Shown here piece by piece: positions 43,098 through 49,930 of a stretch of DNA of 64,000 nt; position 1 is the first letter of the stretch, and every line of letters starts with the position of its first letter. Source of the DNA: Pilosibacter fragilis (GTDB taxonomy: Bacteria > Bacillota > Clostridia > Lachnospirales > Lachnospiraceae); contig NZ_JAVYJB010000004.1 in assembly GCF_032490495.1 (NCBI RefSeq), forward strand, positions 62,001 to 126,000, in the 5' to 3' direction. Under the pieces are notes generated by a model. It did no database searches, was not told where the DNA came from, and saw nothing but the letters and a program-made list of their open reading frames with translations. Position numbers and translations under genes: made by a program.

Positions 43098-43907
43098 ATG
43101 AAATTCAAACAGAAAGTTTTTATTTTTATTGTGATCCTGATCGTGGATATGATCCTGGCTTGGGGGGCAGTGCGGATGTGGAAGGGAAGAGGGGAAATAT
43201 TTGATACGCACGAGGGAAAACCGGTCGATACGGGAAGAATCCCTGTGCCGGGCGAAGGGATGACCACTGAGGTTTCGGGACATGATCACAGCGGAGCCGG
43301 ACGATCGGAAAAGGCTGTATCAGATCTGTACGGCCAGCAGGAAGACATCGCAAAAAAGTATACGGCACTCACCTTTGATGACGGCCCGAATCCCAAATAC
43401 ACAAAGCCGCTCTTAGACGGCCTCAGGGAACGCGGAATCCGCGTGACCTTTTTCCTCGTGGGCGAATGCATCGACGGAAATGAAGATCTCGTAAAGCAGA
43501 TGGCAAAGGACGGACATCTCATTGGTGTTCACTGCCTGACCCACAAAGACCTCACAAAAGAGAAGCTTTCCGACGCAGCGAAAGAACTCTGTGACACACG
43601 GGAGAAGATCCGGGCAGTAACCGGGGACTGGCCGGAGTATGTCCGTCCGCCATATGGGAGCTGGAATGCGAAGCTGGAGGAGGCTGTGGACATGATTCCC
43701 GTATTCTGGGATGTGGACTCCATCGACTGGCGGTTGAAAAATACGGAGAAAGTCACCGCAAAAGTGGTGAAAGATACGGAGGACGGGGACATTATCCTGA
43801 TGCATGACGAGTTCAAAACCTCTGTGGAAGCGGCGTTCCGAATCATTGACAACCTGACAGCGAAAGGGTATACTTTTGTTACAGTAGACGAACTGATGGT
43901 CGATTAA
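43098..43907 (+). CDS. Membrane-anchored polysaccharide deacetylase (NodB domain)
   Basis: The 269-residue protein has an N-terminal membrane anchor (VFIFIVILIVDMILAWGAV near 7-25). A linker of about 60 residues leads to a NodB domain with TFDDGPNPKYT (motif 1, catalytic Asp pair), HCLTH (motif 2, metal His pair), RPPYGSWN (motif 3) and ILMHDE (motif 5). It should remove acetyl groups from peptidoglycan or another cell-surface polysaccharide outside the membrane. The start at 43098 follows TGGAGGAGCGT; a weaker ATG lies at 43080. A family A element sits 30 bp upstream. Confidence 0.9.
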   Translation: MKFKQKVFIFIVILIVDMILAWGAVRMWKGRGEIFDTHEGKPVDTGRIPVPGEGMTTEVSGHDHSGAGRSEKAVSDLYGQQEDIAKKYTALTFDDGPNPKYTKPLLDGLRERGIRVTFFLVGECIDGNEDLVKQMAKDGHLIGVHCLTHKDLTKEKLSDAAKELCDTREKIRAVTGDWPEYVRPPYGSWNAKLEEAVDMIPVFWDVDSIDWRLKNTEKVTAKVVKDTEDGDIILMHDEFKTSVEAAFRIIDNLTAKGYTFVTVDELMVD

Positions 43908-44000
43908 GACCTGCAAAAAGAGCGGTAATGGATGCAGCGCGCAGATGGGTGATATTTCATGCGGAAACGGAGCGCTGCAAAACGCAGAAAGGCAGCTGCC

Positions 44001-45335
44001 ATGGATTTATTTGACTATATGAGAGCGAACACGATGGAAAAGGAGTCGCCGTTAGCATCCAGGATGCGTCCGACGACTCTGGACGAGGTGGTCGGGCAGA
44101 AACATATTATCGGGAAGGACAAGCTCCTCTACCGTGCGATCAAGGCGGATAAGCTTGGATCCGTGATCTTTTACGGCCCGCCGGGAACGGGAAAGACGAC
44201 TCTGGCGAAAGTGATCGCAAATACGACAAGTGCCCGGTTCGAGCAGATCAATGCGACTGTAGCCGGGAAAAAAGATATGGAAGAGATCGTAAAGAACGCC
44301 AAGGATTCCATCGGTATGTACGGGCAGAAGACGATCCTCTTCGTGGACGAGATCCATCGCTTTAATAAGTCCCAGCAGGACTATCTGCTTCCGTTTGTTG
44401 AGGATGGAACGATCACCCTGATCGGCGCGACAACGGAGAATCCGTACTTTGAGGTGAACAACGCCCTGCTGTCAAGATCCAGGATCTTTGAGTTAAAACC
44501 GCTGGAAAAGCAGGATATCCGGGAACTTGTGATGCGGGCGGTTTATGATACGGAAAAAGGAATGGGAACCTACGGCGCCGATATTACCGACGAGGCGGCG
44601 GATTTCCTGGCGGATGTGGCGAACGGCGACGCGAGAGCGGCGTTGAACGCAGTGGAGCTGGGAATCCTGACGACAGATAAATCCGATGACGGAAAGATCC
44701 ATATCACGATCGATGTGGCGGCGGAATGTATCCAGAAACGGGTGGTGCGCTATGACCATGACGGGGACAACCACTACGATACGATCTCCGCGTTCATTAA
44801 GAGCATGCGTGGTTCTGACCCGGACGCTGCGGTCTACTACCTGGCGCGGATGCTGTATGCCGGCGAGGACGTGAAATTTATTGCCCGACGGATCATGATC
44901 TGTGCGTCGGAGGACGTGGGAAACGCGGACCCGAACGCCCTGGTGGTGGCGGTGAGCGCGGCCCAGGCCGTTGAGCGGATCGGCATGCCGGAGAGCCAGA
45001 TCATCCTCTCCCAGGCGGCAGCTTATGTCGCCACCGCGCCGAAGAGCAACGCGGCATACATGGGGATCGCAAAAGCGATGAAGACCGTGGCGGATACGCG
45101 GACCATGCCGGTACCTGCCCATCTTCAGGACAGGCACTACAAGGGCGCTGAAAAGCTTGGACATGGTCTCGGCTACAAGTATGCCCACGACTACCCGAAC
45201 CACTATGTCACCCAGCAGTACCTGCCGGACGGAATGGAGGGAATGCGGTTCTATGAGCCGTCGGAGAACGGGTATGAGAAGAAGATCCGGGAGCATATGG
45301 AGTTTATCAAGAGAGAAGCCGGGGAGACAGAATAA
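44001..45335 (+). CDS. rarA: Replication-associated recombination protein A
   Basis: The 444-residue AAA+ ATPase of the RarA/MgsA/WRNIP1 family acts at stalled replication forks. It begins MDLFDYMRANTMEKESPLASRMRP. It has Walker A GPPGTGKT, Walker B ILFVDEIHRFNKSQQD and sensor GATTENP, then the tetramerisation domain with GDARAALNAVE and the C-terminal HYKGAEKLGHG. ATG at 44001 is preceded by AAAGG and matches family starts; an in-frame ATG at 43959 would add 14 basic residues. Confidence 0.95.
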   Translation: MDLFDYMRANTMEKESPLASRMRPTTLDEVVGQKHIIGKDKLLYRAIKADKLGSVIFYGPPGTGKTTLAKVIANTTSARFEQINATVAGKKDMEEIVKNAKDSIGMYGQKTILFVDEIHRFNKSQQDYLLPFVEDGTITLIGATTENPYFEVNNALLSRSRIFELKPLEKQDIRELVMRAVYDTEKGMGTYGADITDEAADFLADVANGDARAALNAVELGILTTDKSDDGKIHITIDVAAECIQKRVVRYDHDGDNHYDTISAFIKSMRGSDPDAAVYYLARMLYAGEDVKFIARRIMICASEDVGNADPNALVVAVSAAQAVERIGMPESQIILSQAAAYVATAPKSNAAYMGIAKAMKTVADTRTMPVPAHLQDRHYKGAEKLGHGLGYKYAHDYPNHYVTQQYLPDGMEGMRFYEPSENGYEKKIREHMEFIKREAGETE

Positions 45336-45417
45336 GGAATTTTGTGAAATAATTCGCTGAGCTGCCTGAGCGCTGTATACGCGGTAAGACAATTAAGCTG
45401 TAGATGCTGCAGACAAT

Positions 45418-45482
45418 AAAGAAAGAGGGAACTGTGCAGATGCTTCGTATTCCAAATCTGTAAAATTCCCTCTTTCTTTTTT
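45418..45482 (+). terminator. Intrinsic terminator of rarA
   Basis: AAAGAAAGAGGGAA pairs with TTCCCTCTTTCTTTT across a 34-base loop, followed by further T. Confidence 0.8.
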
Positions 45483-45669
45483 ATAATGTGTGCGTTATAA
45501 TGAGATATACTGATCCTCCGATACTGCGTAATTGCGGTGATCCCATCGGAGAAGAGTTTCAAATCTAATGGTTCAAAGGCAGCCGGTCCGGGGACGGAGA
45601 GGCTGTTACAATCTTTTATGATTCCCAACGAGACGATAAAACCGGAATAAGAATGAAGGAGTATCCATT
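45483..45669 (+). other. rho leader region
   Basis: A TATAAT at 45496-45501 with a weak TTTCTT -35 (17-bp spacing, inside the rarA terminator T run) may start the rho transcript. The following 165 bases have C- and GGAG-rich stretches but no identified riboswitch. Rho autoregulation through the leader is known in other bacteria and is possible here. Confidence 0.35.
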
Positions 45670-47493
45670 ATGCGTGAAAAATTAGCGACATTACCGCTGA
45701 CTCAGTTAAAAGAGCTGGCAAAGAGCCAGGGAATCAAGAATATCAGCGGCTTACGAAAAGCAGAATTAATTGACCGTCTCTGCGAGACAGCGGAGAGCGC
45801 CGACAGCCAAAAGGCAGCGGCGGGAAACAGTGAAAATAGAGAAAGTACAGCAGTGCCGGCACAGGGGACAGCTGTAGAGGCAGCAGCTTCTGGAAACGGT
45901 TTTGGAAGCGCGAGAACGGAAAGCGCGGCACCGGAGAGGGCGTCTGCGGCATCGGAGCGTGCAGACCGTCAGGAACATACAGGACGTCAGGAGAGAACCG
46001 AACGCTATGAGAGATCTGATCGTCAGGACCGCGGCGAGCGCCAGATGAGAAATGACCGCCAGGGCGGATACCAGAGCCGCCAGAATAACTACAGAGAACG
46101 CCAGAATAATTACCAGGACCGTCAGGGCAGCTATCAGGACCGTCAGAGCGGCAGTTATCAGGACAGACAGAACAGCCAGTCCGCAGGTCAGGATGCACAG
46201 ACACAGGGCACTTCCTATCAGGACCGCCAGAGCCAGAACAGTGTCCAGGACGCCCAGGGCATCCAGGAGAGCATAAGAACCTACCAGGCAGGTTACCAGA
46301 CAAGAAACCAGGGAACCCAGAGCTACACTGCGGACCCGAAGAACGACCTCCAGGACCTTGACAGCGGCATCGAGGCAAACGGAATCCTGGAAGTTATGCC
46401 GGATGGCTTCGGATTTATCCGCTGCGAGAACTTCCTCCCGGGCGACAACGACGTCTATGTAGCTCCGTCCCAGATCCGCCGCTTCAATATGAAGACCGGT
46501 GATATCATCCGCGGAAGCCGCAGAGTGAAATCCGCAACAGAGAAATTTGCGGCACTCCTCTATGTGAAGACGATCAACGGCTACCCGACAAGTGTCGTGG
46601 AACGCCGCCCGAACTTTGAGGACCTGACCCCGATCTTCCCGAACCAGAGATTGAATCTGGAAGTCAGAGGCGGAAAAAATACGACGGCCATGAGAGTCAT
46701 GGATCTTCTCGCCCCCATCGGTAAAGGACAGCGTGGTCTTATCGTGTCCCCGCCGAAGGCAGGTAAGACGACCCTGTTAAAACAGGTGGCAAAAGCCGTG
46801 ACGACAAACTATCCGGACATGCATATGATCATCCTCCTGATTGACGAGCGTCCGGAGGAAGTCACAGATATCAAGGAATCCGTTGTGGGACCGAACGTGG
46901 AAGTCATCTATTCCACCTTCGACGAGCTCCCGGAGCGCCACAAACGCGTTTCTGAGATGGTGATCGAGCGCGCGCGACGTCTTGTAGAGCATGGACGCGA
47001 CGTGATGATCCTTCTGGATAGTATTACGAGACTGGCGAGAGCCTACAACCTCGTTGTTCCGCCTAGCGGACGCACACTTTCCGGCGGTCTTGATCCGGCG
47101 GCTCTCCACATGCCGAAGCGATTCTTCGGTGCAGCGAGAAACATGAGAGAGGGCGGAAGCTTAACGATCCTCGCAACAGCCCTCGTCGATACCGGAAGCC
47201 GTATGGATGACGTGATCTACGAGGAATTTAAGGGTACCGGCAACATGGAACTTGTACTCGACAGAAAACTTTCCGAGAAGAGGATCTTCCCGGCCATCGA
47301 TATCTTAAAGTCCGGCACAAGACGCGACGACCTCCTGCTTACGAGCGAGGAAGCGGAAGCTGTGGATATCGTTCGCAAGGCGACAAACTCCATGAAGGCA
47401 GAAGAATCTGTGGAGAAGATCCTGGATATGTTTGCCCGCACAAGGACGAACAGAGAGTTCGTGGAAATGACGAAGAAGACACGGTTTATATGA
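45670..47493 (+). CDS. rho: Transcription termination factor Rho with a long low-complexity insertion
   Basis: The 607-residue Rho is about 190 longer than E. coli Rho. Order: N-terminal helical domain (1-40, LPLTQLKELAKSQGIKNISG), low-complexity insertion (about 45-225), cold-shock-type RNA-binding domain (from about 238, GILEVMPDGFGFIR), then the ATPase with SPPKAGKTT (P-loop), LLIDERPEEV and LLDSITRLARAYN. The insertion is Ala/Ser-rich at first, then Gln/Asn/Arg-rich with repeated YQDRQ units (near 148, 155, 163 and 183). AAGGAG precedes the ATG. It should be a fully functional RNA-dependent helicase. Confidence 0.97.
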   Translation: MREKLATLPLTQLKELAKSQGIKNISGLRKAELIDRLCETAESADSQKAAAGNSENRESTAVPAQGTAVEAAASGNGFGSARTESAAPERASAASERADRQEHTGRQERTERYERSDRQDRGERQMRNDRQGGYQSRQNNYRERQNNYQDRQGSYQDRQSGSYQDRQNSQSAGQDAQTQGTSYQDRQSQNSVQDAQGIQESIRTYQAGYQTRNQGTQSYTADPKNDLQDLDSGIEANGILEVMPDGFGFIRCENFLPGDNDVYVAPSQIRRFNMKTGDIIRGSRRVKSATEKFAALLYVKTINGYPTSVVERRPNFEDLTPIFPNQRLNLEVRGGKNTTAMRVMDLLAPIGKGQRGLIVSPPKAGKTTLLKQVAKAVTTNYPDMHMIILLIDERPEEVTDIKESVVGPNVEVIYSTFDELPERHKRVSEMVIERARRLVEHGRDVMILLDSITRLARAYNLVVPPSGRTLSGGLDPAALHMPKRFFGAARNMREGGSLTILATALVDTGSRMDDVIYEEFKGTGNMELVLDRKLSEKRIFPAIDILKSGTRRDDLLLTSEEAEAVDIVRKATNSMKAEESVEKILDMFARTRTNREFVEMTKKTRFI

Positions 47494-47634
47494 TCGGCAG
47501 TGGACTGCGCGGCAATCCTGCAGATTTGCCAAACAGGCACAAATTAAGAAATTGTGCAGGAAGCTGCAGTTATATCTGCGCGAATACCCGGCTGGCAGGA
47601 ATGATCTGCCGGGTTAGATAGGAGAACAAGCAGA

Positions 47635-48411
47635 ATGGAAGAAACAGGAAAAAATCCGATCCAGGTCGCAGAGCGCCTGTTCCAGGTGATCGAGCGTCTG
47701 GCGGAAAATGGCCCTATGGGGATCATGGATCTGAGCGCTGAGCTTGGATTTCATAAGAGCACGACGCACCGCCTCGTGACATCACTCCAGTACATGGGCT
47801 ATATCCGTCAGGACGAGGAATCCTTAAAATATGCGCTGTCCTTAAAATTTCTGGAGATCGGAAGTAAGATCCTGGAACAGACGAATATGGCGTCCCTGAT
47901 CCATCCGTCTCTGAAGAAGCTCTCGGAGCAGACGGGAGAGACGGTGCATCTGGTCCGCAGAGAGGGAACGGAGGCCGTGTATATCGATAAAGTGGAGTCC
48001 ACAGTCAGCTCGATCCGCATGGTGTCGAGAGTTGGGAGCCGGATCCCGTTATACTGCTCCGGTGTCGGCAAAGCGCTGCTTGCGGAATTGCCGGATCCTG
48101 AGATCGAAGATATCTGGAACAGTTCTGAGATCACCTCCCTGACACCGTATACAGTGACGAGTCTGTCAGATCTCATGGATCGGATCCGCGGGGTGCGGGA
48201 AGCCGGATATGCGATGGATGATGAGGAGAACGAGGAAGGTGTACGCTGTATTGCGGTCAGCATCCCGGACTACCACAAGGAGCCGGTCTATGCCCTCAGC
48301 ATCTCCGCCCCTGTAAGCCGCATGACCGATGCCCGGATCGCGGAGCTTTCCACAGATGTGCTGACGTTTAAGAAGGATCTGGAGAAGACACTGGGATTTT
48401 CCAGAAGTTGA
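47635..48411 (+). CDS. IclR-family transcriptional regulator
   Basis: The 258-residue protein has an N-terminal winged HTH (about 8-65; GPMGIMDLSAELGFHKSTTHRLV). The C-terminal IclR effector domain (about 75-250) has LHPSLKKLSEQTGETVHL-like, GSRIPLYCSGVGKALLAELP and the final ISAPVSRMTDARI. IclR proteins usually control a nearby catabolic operon, but none is next to it; the downstream gap contains toxin-antitoxin-like modules. TAGGAGAACAAGCAGA precedes the ATG. Confidence 0.92.
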   Translation: MEETGKNPIQVAERLFQVIERLAENGPMGIMDLSAELGFHKSTTHRLVTSLQYMGYIRQDEESLKYALSLKFLEIGSKILEQTNMASLIHPSLKKLSEQTGETVHLVRREGTEAVYIDKVESTVSSIRMVSRVGSRIPLYCSGVGKALLAELPDPEIEDIWNSSEITSLTPYTVTSLSDLMDRIRGVREAGYAMDDEENEEGVRCIAVSIPDYHKEPVYALSISAPVSRMTDARIAELSTDVLTFKKDLEKTLGFSRS

Positions 48412-48435
48412 GAATAATGGTGCAGGCAGCAGATA

Positions 48436-48567
48436 GTTACTGGACACAGGCAGGAATTTTCTGAACTGAAAATTCCGTACAATACAATGGTGGCAGTGGA
48501 TTTTGCCGATCTGGAATGCGAAGCATCGGCAAAATCAGTTACTGTTTGCGCAAGGAGGAACAGTAAC
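48436..48567 (+). repeat. Family B repeat, copy 1
   Basis: The 132-bp unit begins GTTACTGGAC. Hairpins are GGAATTTTC/GAAAATTCC, GATTTTGCCGAT/ATCGGCAAAATC and a terminal GTTACTGTT/AACAGTAAC. Related copies lie at 48966-49089, 49096-49228 and 57187-57328. Confidence 0.8.
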
Positions 48568-48605
48568 TGCATATAAAAATACAGCTTTAAACGTGTGTTG
48601 GGATA

Positions 48606-48634
48606 TTGCAAATAAAAAATACATATGATATAAT
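48606..48634 (+). promoter_or_regulatory. Promoter of candidate antitoxin RNA 1
   Basis: TTGCAA (48606-48611), 17 bases, TATAAT (48629-48634). The sequence is conserved in the second module at 49269-49297. Confidence 0.8.
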
Positions 48635-48640
48635 GCCGTT

Positions 48641-48722
48641 AGGCAAAGAAAATAAAAACTGCATATAGCAAAAAAGAAAGAACCCCTCAGTACTGCGAAT
48701 ACTGAGGGGTTCTTCTTATTTT
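48641..48722 (+). ncRNA. Candidate antisense antitoxin RNA 1 (about 80 nt)
   Basis: Predicted from the promoter just upstream and the terminator at 48679-48713; no open frame fits. It carries GAAAATAAAAACTGCATA (48648-48665), an exact 18-base copy of the sequence at 48830-48847. The latter covers the start codon and first codons of the convergent small peptide gene, on the opposite strand. The RNA is thus complementary both to the peptide mRNA start and, through the shared terminator, to its 3' end. This matches the RNAII antitoxins of Fst/par systems. Confidence 0.7.
48679..48713. terminator. Bidirectional terminator shared by toxin and antitoxin RNA, module 1
   Basis: AGAACCCCTCAGTA pairs with TACTGAGGGGTTCT across a 7-base loop. 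T-rich tracts lie on both sides (TTCTTATTTTTTT on plus, TTCTTTCTTTTTT on minus). Confidence 0.92.
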
Positions 48723-48759
48723 TTTATGGTGGACAAGAAACCACCAGGCTAGTGTTGCC

Positions 48760-48846
48760 CTACTTGTCTCCATCTAACCATTTGATGATGTAATGGCAGG
48801 TTACACCAGCCGCACAGGAGACAAGAAATGAAAATAAAAACTGCAT
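48760..48846 (-). CDS. Small hydrophobic peptide, candidate type I toxin 1 (28 aa)
   Basis: The peptide begins MQFLFSFLVSCAAGV and ends HYIIKWLDGDK: one membrane helix followed by a charged tail with Trp-Leu, the general pattern of the Fst/Ldr toxin superfamily. GGAGGAGGTG lies eight bases before the ATG. It has its own minus-strand promoter (48894-48922). A CCCG-GCAG-CGGG hairpin directly abuts the SD (48861-48872), as if to limit translation. A second module at 49422-49508 encodes the same length with 20 of the last 22 or more residues alike. Toxicity is inferred, not shown. Confidence 0.75.
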   Translation of the reverse strand: MQFLFSFLVSCAAGVTCHYIIKWLDGDK

Positions 48847-48893
48847 AAAGCTCACCTCCTCCCGCTGCCGGGTATCGGTTGGACAACATAAAT

Positions 48894-48922
48894 ATTATAC
48901 GGTAGAACCACAAATGAAACAA
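48894..48922 (-). promoter_or_regulatory. Promoter of candidate toxin gene 1
   Basis: On the minus strand TTGTTT (48917-48922), 17 bases, TATAAT (48894-48899). It predicts an mRNA start about 40 bases before the toxin ATG. Confidence 0.75.
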
Positions 48923-48965
48923 GATTACATAAAACTATATTTATTGTAACTGTTCGGTACCGGTC

Positions 48966-49089
48966 AATGTGCACGGGCAGGAATTTTCTGAACTGAAAAT
49001 TCCGTACAATACAGCGGTGGCAGTGGATTATGCCAATCTGGAAAGCATCGGCAAAATCAGTTACTGTTTGCGCAAGGAGGAACAGTAAC
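48966..49089 (+). repeat. Family B repeat, copy 2 (degenerate)
   Basis: It keeps GGAATTTTC/GAAAATTCC and the terminal GTTACTG...CAGTAAC hairpin, but the middle stem has decayed (GATTATGCCAATCTGGAAAGC). Its left end is replaced by GTAACTGTTCGGTACC (48946-48961), a family A-like end. Confidence 0.7.
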
Positions 49090-49095
49090 TGCATA

Positions 49096-49228
49096 GTTAC
49101 TGTACACGGGTAGGAATTTTCTGAACTGAAAATTCCGTACGATACACTTCTGGTAGCAGATTTTGCCGATTTGGAATGCGAAGCATCGGCAAAATCACGT
49201 TACTGTACACGCATGCGTGTACAGTAAC
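49096..49228 (+). repeat. Family B repeat, copy 3
   Basis: A 133-bp copy starting GTTACTGTACACGGG. The right end is a perfect palindrome, GTTACTGTACACG-CATG-type, closing in CGTGTACAGTAAC. It is placed before module 2 exactly as copy 1 is before module 1. Confidence 0.8.
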
Positions 49229-49268
49229 ACTGCATATAAAAATACAGCTTTAAACGTGTGTTGGAATA

Positions 49269-49297
49269 TTGCAAATAAAAAACACATATGATATAAT
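49269..49297 (+). promoter_or_regulatory. Promoter of candidate antitoxin RNA 2
   Basis: TTGCAA (49269-49274), 17 bases, TATAAT (49292-49297), same as in module 1. Confidence 0.8.
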
Positions 49298-49303
49298 GCC
49301 GTT

Positions 49304-49387
49304 AGGCAAAGAAAGTATCAGATTCAAAGGACAAAAAAGAATGAACCCCTCAGTACCGCGAATACTGAGGGGTTCTTCGTATTTTTT
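49304..49387 (+). ncRNA. Candidate antisense antitoxin RNA 2 (about 84 nt)
   Basis: Same organisation as RNA 1. Its targeting segment (49311-49332, GAAAGTATCAGATTC...) is unrelated to that of RNA 1 but matches 49492-49513 at the second toxin start in 20 of 22 positions. At both mismatches the RNA has G opposite a U in the toxin mRNA, so all 22 positions can still pair. Confidence 0.7.
49342..49376. terminator. Bidirectional terminator of module 2
   Basis: GAACCCCTCAGTA (49343-49355) pairs with TACTGAGGGGTTC (49363-49375); loop CCGCGAA differs by one base from module 1. T-rich tracts lie on both sides. Confidence 0.92.
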
Positions 49388-49421
49388 ATGGTGGATAAGA
49401 AACCACCAGGCTAGTGTTGCC

Positions 49422-49508
49422 CTACTTGTCTCCATCTAACCATTTGATGATGTAGTGGCAGGCTACACCAGCCGCACAGGAGACAAGAAACGAAAGTATC
49501 AAATTCAA
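49422..49508 (-). CDS. Small hydrophobic peptide, candidate type I toxin 2 (28 aa, TTG start)
   Basis: From a TTG start the peptide reads (M)NLILSFLVSCAAGV and ends HYIIKWLDGDK. It has the same length and nearly the same sequence as toxin 1, with all N-terminal differences falling in the codons covered by the antisense repeat. GGAGG lies eight bases before the TTG, the same spacing as in module 1, which supports this start. A CCCG-GCAA-CGGG hairpin abuts the SD. The promoter is at 49556-49584. Confidence 0.72.
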   Translation of the reverse strand: MNLILSFLVSCAAGVACHYIIKWLDGDK

Positions 49509-49555
49509 AAGACCCACCTCCTCCCGTTGCCGGGTATCGGTTGGACAACATAATA

Positions 49556-49584
49556 ATTGTACGATAAAAGTGCTGATGAAGCAA
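49556..49584 (-). promoter_or_regulatory. Promoter of candidate toxin gene 2
   Basis: On the minus strand TTGCTT (49579-49584), 17 bases, TACAAT (49556-49561), aligned with the module 1 promoter. A family A element has inserted 13 bp upstream of the -35. Confidence 0.7.
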
Positions 49585-49597
49585 GATTACATAAAAC

Positions 49598-49730
49598 GTA
49601 ACTGTTCAGTAGGTCTGCGCACTTGCTGCGCTGACCGTAAGAAAACATAGGCTGGAAGGCAAAAATCCCATCAGCGAAGCTGATCTGGAATGGATTTTTG
49701 CACGTAACTATGAAGGTACTGAATAGTTAC
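49598..49730. repeat. Family A MITE-like element, copy 3, with perfect 8-bp target duplication
   Basis: A 133-bp copy with ends GTAACTGTTC / GAATAGTTAC, flanked by CATAAAAC at 49590-49597 and 49731-49738. The corresponding place in module 1 has a single CATAAAAC (48928-48935), followed by the same TATATTTATTGTAACTG that follows the element here. Module 1 is therefore an empty-site copy, direct evidence for insertion. Confidence 0.93.
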
Positions 49731-49748
49731 CATAAAACTATATTTATT

Positions 49749-49813
49749 GTAACTGTTCGGTACCGTTACTGTTTACGCCCTCAATGTTAGAAATTCGGTA
49801 CCTTCACAGTTAC
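49749..49813. repeat. Short family A-like inverted repeat
   Basis: GTAACTGTTCGGTACC at the left and GGTACCTTCACAGTTAC at the right enclose about 35 bases without the usual inner hairpins. It looks like a shortened or precursor form of family A. Confidence 0.55.
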
Positions 49814-49824
49814 TAATTTTTACT

Positions 49825-49853
49825 TTGATTTTACATTCACCGTATTGTATAAT
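49825..49853 (+). promoter_or_regulatory. Promoter of the MATE gene
   Basis: TTGATT (49825-49830), 17 bases, TATAAT (49848-49853). Confidence 0.7.
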
Positions 49854-49930
49854 AAATCTAATAAGAATCAGAGCAACACACCGAAAAATATTTTAAAGAT
49901 GCCAAAAGCAGACATACAGGAGTGATGAGA

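Noticed and set aside
43959..44000. Earlier ATG for rarA adding 14 basic residues
   Set aside because: Family members begin at MDLFDYMR, and AAAGG precedes the later ATG.
48436..49730. CRISPR-like array
   Set aside because: The repeats are few, about 130 bp long and palindromic, without regular short spacers or cas genes.
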